Assembly: GCF_000235625.1 (NCBI RefSeq)
Contig: NZ_AGTR01000085.1
Coordinates: 186,001-250,000, forward strand
Source of the DNA: Marinobacter manganoxydans MnI7-9
Lineage (GTDB): Bacteria > Pseudomonadota > Gammaproteobacteria > Pseudomonadales > Oleiphilaceae
Direction of reading: 5' to 3'
DNA length: 64,000 bases
Shown here: one piece after another, positions 60,997 to 64,000 of the stretch
Layout of the letters: every line of letters starts with the position of its first letter
Numbering within the stretch: the stretch's first letter is position 1
Program-made: the position numbers and the translations under genes
The notes under the pieces: generated by a model
What the model was told of the DNA's origin: nothing
Database searches by the model: none
What the model saw: only the letters and a program-made list of their open reading frames with translations

Positions 60997-61036
60997 CCCC
61001 GCCCACTCCCGTGCTTCAGTGCATGAGGATCGAAGA

Positions 61037-61804
61037 ATGAATAATCCACTGTTTGACATGACCGGCAAGGTCGCGCTGATTACCGGCTCCACCAAAGGCA
61101 TCGGCCGCGCCATCGCCGAAGAAATGGCCCGCCTGGGTGCCAAAGTCGTGATCTCCAGCCGAAAGGCCGAGGCCTGTGAGCAGGTGGCCAGTGAACTGAA
61201 AGCCCAGGGCTACGAGGCCATCGCCATTCCCTGCCATGTTGGTAAAAAAGACCAGCTGCAGAACCTGGTGGATAAAACCAACGAGGCCTGGGGCACTATC
61301 GATGTGCTGGTATGCAACGCCGCCACCAACCCGGTGTACGGCACCACCGCTGAAATGACCGACGACGCCTGGGACAAGATCATGGACACCAACGTCAAGG
61401 GCACCTTCTGGCTGACGAACATGGTGCTGCCGCAGATGGCGGAAAAAGGCGAAGGTGCTGTGGTGCTGCTGTCCAGCATCGCCGGTATGCGGGGCAACAC
61501 CACCATCGGAACCTACGGCGTTTCCAAGGCCGCAGAAGCTGCCCTGGCGCGGAACCTGGCAGTGGAGTGGGGCCCGAAAGGTATCCGGATTAACAGCATC
61601 GCCCCCGGCCTGATCAAAACCGACTTCGCCCGGGCGCTGTGGGAAGACCCGGTACGGGTCAAACGCGCCGAAGACAAAACGCCGCTGCGCAGAATTGGCG
61701 ACCCGGTCGACATCGCCGGCCTGGCGGTGTTTCTTTCCACCAGGGCCAGCGCCTACATCACCGGCCAGGTCATCGTAGCCGACGGCGGCGAAACGATTTG
61801 CTAG
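61037..61804 (+). CDS. Short-chain dehydrogenase/reductase (second)
   Basis: SDR of 255 residues similar to DHRS4-type carbonyl reductases. Motifs: TGSTKGIGRAI, VISSRKAEACEQVA (basic residue suggests NADP(H)), NAATN, LLSSIAGM, YGVSK, YITGQVIVADGG. ATG 61037 has GAGGAT seven bases upstream. It may oxidise or reduce the hydroxy/oxo acyl-CoA in the pathway. Confidence 0.92.
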   Translation: MNNPLFDMTGKVALITGSTKGIGRAIAEEMARLGAKVVISSRKAEACEQVASELKAQGYEAIAIPCHVGKKDQLQNLVDKTNEAWGTIDVLVCNAATNPVYGTTAEMTDDAWDKIMDTNVKGTFWLTNMVLPQMAEKGEGAVVLLSSIAGMRGNTTIGTYGVSKAAEAALARNLAVEWGPKGIRINSIAPGLIKTDFARALWEDPVRVKRAEDKTPLRRIGDPVDIAGLAVFLSTRASAYITGQVIVADGGETIC

Positions 61805-61838
61805 GGGCCGACGCCCCAAAACTGAAGGCAAAACAAAA

Positions 61839-62903
61839 ATGAGCATCACCCCAGAGCTGGTAGACGTCCTCCCGGCCCACAAATTCGATGAAGCCAGACT
61901 CCTGACCTGGCTGCAGCAGACCATACCGGGCTTCGGCACAAGGCTGGATGTCCGGCAATTCCAGGGGGGCCAGTCCAACCCCACGTTTCTGCTGGACACC
62001 GACAGCAGCCAATACGTGCTGCGCAAAAAGCCGCCTGGCAAAACCCTGCCCTCCGCCCACATGGTAGAACGAGAGTACAAAGTCATGCGTGCCCTGTCCG
62101 AGCACACCAGTGTCCCGGTGCCAAACACCCGGGCTCTGTGCGAAGACAGCAATGTCATCGGCACCCCGTTCTACGTCATGGACTATCTTGAGGGCCGTAT
62201 TGTCAGCCACTCGGCGCTGCGGGCGCTGGATCGCCAGGAACGGCTGCCGGCCCATCACTCGGCCATCGACACCCTGGCGCGCCTTCACTCGGTGGATGTG
62301 AAGGCGGTCGGTCTTGGTGACTTTGGCAGGCCGGAAGGTTATGTGGCCCGGCAGGTGGCTCGATGGAGCAAACAGTACCTGGCTTCCAAAACCGACGAGC
62401 TTCCGGCAATGGACAAGCTTATGGCCTGGCTTCCGGAGAACCTGCCCTCGACCGACGAATGCGCCATCGCCCATGGCGATTACCGCTTTGGCAATCTGAT
62501 GCTGGCGCCGCAGCGGCCCGAGGTTATTGCCATCCTCGACTGGGAGCTGTCCACCCTCGGTCACCCGCTGGCGGACCTGGCGTATTACTGTCTGCCGTAC
62601 TACCTGCCGTCGGACCTGCAGGGCATGCGAGGACTGCAGGGAGAAGACCTGGAGGCGCTGGGTATTCCGGACGAACAGGAAACCATTGCCCGATACTGTC
62701 GGCAGACCGGCCGGGACGGCATCGCCGACTGGCACGTGTTCCTGGCGTTTTCCCTGTTCCGGCTGGCGTCTATTCTTCAGGGTGTCTACAAGCGGGCTCT
62801 GGATGGCAATGCCGCCAATGCCGATGCCCTGGAGGTTGGCCGGCGGGCCAGCCTTCTGGCCGATGTCGGCTGGCGGATTGCCAGTGAGGGACCATCGTCA
62901 TGA
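61839..62903 (+). CDS. APH-fold kinase, ACAD10/11 kinase-domain type
   Basis: Aminoglycoside-phosphotransferase-like kinase of 354 residues. ATP site FQGGQSNPTFLLDT, lysine in YVLRKKPPGK, catalytic loop IAHGDYRFGNLM, metal-binding IAILDWELSTLGHPLADLAY. GQSNPTF and RKKPPGKLLPSAHxVEREY-like sequences are markers of the group that phosphorylates 4-hydroxyacyl-CoAs (LvaA, ACAD10/11) and not of antibiotic resistance enzymes. It overlaps surE by four bases. Confidence 0.9.
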   Translation: MSITPELVDVLPAHKFDEARLLTWLQQTIPGFGTRLDVRQFQGGQSNPTFLLDTDSSQYVLRKKPPGKTLPSAHMVEREYKVMRALSEHTSVPVPNTRALCEDSNVIGTPFYVMDYLEGRIVSHSALRALDRQERLPAHHSAIDTLARLHSVDVKAVGLGDFGRPEGYVARQVARWSKQYLASKTDELPAMDKLMAWLPENLPSTDECAIAHGDYRFGNLMLAPQRPEVIAILDWELSTLGHPLADLAYYCLPYYLPSDLQGMRGLQGEDLEALGIPDEQETIARYCRQTGRDGIADWHVFLAFSLFRLASILQGVYKRALDGNAANADALEVGRRASLLADVGWRIASEGPSS

Positions 62904-63679
62904 ACGATCCCATGGTCAAACGCATCCTAATCACCAATGATGACGGCATCAACGCGCCAGGCCTGAAAGTGCTCGAGCAGATCGCCCGCAACCTGGCCGA
63001 GGAGGTCTGGGTGGTGGCGCCGGAGCATGATCGTAGCGGCGCCGGCCAGAGCATCTCCATTCATGATCCTTTGCGGGTGTATGAGCAGGGTGACAGGCGC
63101 TATGCAGTCTCCGGTACGCCGGCGGACTGTGTGCTTTATTCGCTGGCCCGGTGGTTCGGGGAAACCCCGCCGGATCTGGTGCTTTCCGGGGTGAACTGCG
63201 GGGCCAATATCAGCGATTCCGTGCAGTATTCCGGAACCGTCGGCGCGGTGCTGAGTGCCGAACATATGGGCATACCTGCCATGGCACTGAGCCAGGCGTT
63301 TCTGAGTCGCGAAGGCGTGGACTGGTCGCCGGTTTCCATTCATGGCGAGGCCATCATCAGGCAGCTGTGGCAGCCAGGTCTGAATCGGGCCTGGAACGTC
63401 AACTTTCCCGCCTGCGAGGCGGCCGCCATCAGCCGGGCCCGGTGGTGCCGGGAGTCCAACGGCTCCATACAGCGCGCCCGCCTGCAGGCGGGTCAGGATG
63501 CCCGCAGTCTGCCGTACTGGTGGCTGGGATTTGATCGCAGTTCGCGTCACATTGTGGCGCCCGATGAAGACGCCAGCGTGCTGCGGGACAAAGCCATCGC
63601 CATTACGCCATTACGCCACCAGGACCGCCTGCCCGGCGGCGCTGACGTTTTTGATTTGGCCGCATCAGCGGCCCACTGA
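62900..63679 (+). CDS. surE: SurE-family nucleotidase/phosphatase
   Basis: Metal-dependent phosphatase of 259 residues: ILITNDDGINAPGLKVLEQI with the metal-binding Asp pair, APEHDRSGAGQSIS, VSGTPADCV and LSGVNCGANISDSVQYSGTV. SurE usually sits by pcm, nlpD and rpoS; none is visible here. Translational coupling to the kinase suggests a role in the same pathway, perhaps removing phosphate from stalled intermediates. Confidence 0.92.
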   Translation: MNDPMVKRILITNDDGINAPGLKVLEQIARNLAEEVWVVAPEHDRSGAGQSISIHDPLRVYEQGDRRYAVSGTPADCVLYSLARWFGETPPDLVLSGVNCGANISDSVQYSGTVGAVLSAEHMGIPAMALSQAFLSREGVDWSPVSIHGEAIIRQLWQPGLNRAWNVNFPACEAAAISRARWCRESNGSIQRARLQAGQDARSLPYWWLGFDRSSRHIVAPDEDASVLRDKAIAITPLRHQDRLPGGADVFDLAASAAH

Positions 63680-63701
63680 ACCGAAAAAGGGGATCACAAC
63701 A

Positions 63702-64000
63702 ATGCCATTTACCCGCCATCACGCCGTGTGGCCCAGGGAACTGCCCAAAAGCCTGGCCTTGCCACGAACCAGCGTGTTTACCAACCTTGAGATTTCGGCG
63801 CGGCGCTATCCGGACCGTAACGCCATCGTTTTCTACGATGCACCCATGACCTACAGCCAGCTGTTCCGGGAAGTGGAGGCCATGGCCGGCTACCTGCAGG
63901 CTCAGGGCGTCGCTAAAGGTGATCGGGTGTTGCTGTACATGCAGAACTCCCCGCAATACGTCATTGCCTATTACGCCATTCTGCGGGCGGATGCCGTGGT
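63702..64000 (+). CDS. AMP-binding CoA ligase, N-terminal part (3' end outside window)
   Basis: The frame opens at ATG 63702 behind AAGGGGAT and runs off the window. The visible 99 residues include SLALPRTSVFTNLEISARRY and MTYSQLFREVEAMAGYL, the N-terminal region of long- or medium-chain acyl-CoA ligases, and GDRVLLYMQNSPQYVIAYYA. It continues the catabolic operon. Confidence 0.85.
   Translation, partial: MPFTRHHAVWPRELPKSLALPRTSVFTNLEISARRYPDRNAIVFYDAPMTYSQLFREVEAMAGYLQAQGVAKGDRVLLYMQNSPQYVIAYYAILRADAV

Noticed and set aside
61839-62903. Aminoglycoside resistance gene
   Set aside because: Fold is APH-like, but motifs and the ACAD partner match the acyl-CoA kinase group.
1-64000. tRNA, rRNA, known riboswitch, prophage or origin
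   Set aside because: None recognised on either strand by reading; a covariance search could still find a small RNA.

Overview
The window is chromosomal DNA from a gammaproteobacterium, very probably Marinobacter. The best single indicator is a wax ester synthase/diacylglycerol acyltransferase whose N-terminus and catalytic region look like the Marinobacter enzymes. The other genes fit a marine heterotroph: assimilatory nitrate genes, TRAP and NSS transporters, c-di-GMP genes and CoA-dependent acid catabolism. No rRNA, tRNA or CRISPR array was recognised.

Layout. 1-7110: the end of an AraC regulator, a tandem TM2 membrane protein, wax ester synthase and an RND efflux pair. 7246-20580: a nitrate assimilation cluster (nirD, nirB and a NasC-like flavoprotein on the minus strand; nasR; an NrtA/B/D-type ABC transporter; nasA), followed by a SprT-like protein. 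20590-24500: an accessory insert with an AbiE toxin-antitoxin pair, a 38-codon gene remnant, two small lipoproteins, an unknown 118-residue protein and an orphan hcp. 24561-27500: a PP2C-kinase fusion and an FNT nitrite/formate channel, which by their control signals belong to the nitrate regulon. 27547-29913: a Fur-box-preceded exbB-exbD-exbD-tonB operon. 30049-52635: signalling proteins (two diguanylate cyclases, a degenerate HD-GYP, an HDOD-GAF protein, a PAS chemoreceptor), metNIQ, a peroxiredoxin, S-formylglutathione hydrolase and several transporters. 52726-64000: a secreted protein, a TRAP transporter, a CoA ligase, and a catabolic operon with two SDRs, a thioesterase, an ACAD10/11-like dehydrogenase, a matching kinase, SurE and the start of a second CoA ligase.

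How it works together. NasR (nitrate-sensing NIT domain plus RNA-binding ANTAR domain) sits among four transcription units. Each has a sigma-54-like -24/-12 promoter and a leader ending in an intrinsic terminator; in each, a small hairpin overlaps the terminator's ascending arm. I read this as dual control: NtrC/sigma-54 for nitrogen limitation and NasR antitermination for nitrate or nitrite. The fourth leader is in front of the FNT channel and the downstream PP2C-kinase, so this signalling enzyme is probably made with the nitrate pathway.

The most unusual DNA is two families of intergenic elements, four copies of one and three of the other. Each copy has a conserved centre enclosed by a perfect or near-perfect stem whose sequence is different in every copy. 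Pairing is kept while sequence is not. The second family also carries two small hairpins, most with GGA loops, that resemble CsrA/RsmA binding sites.
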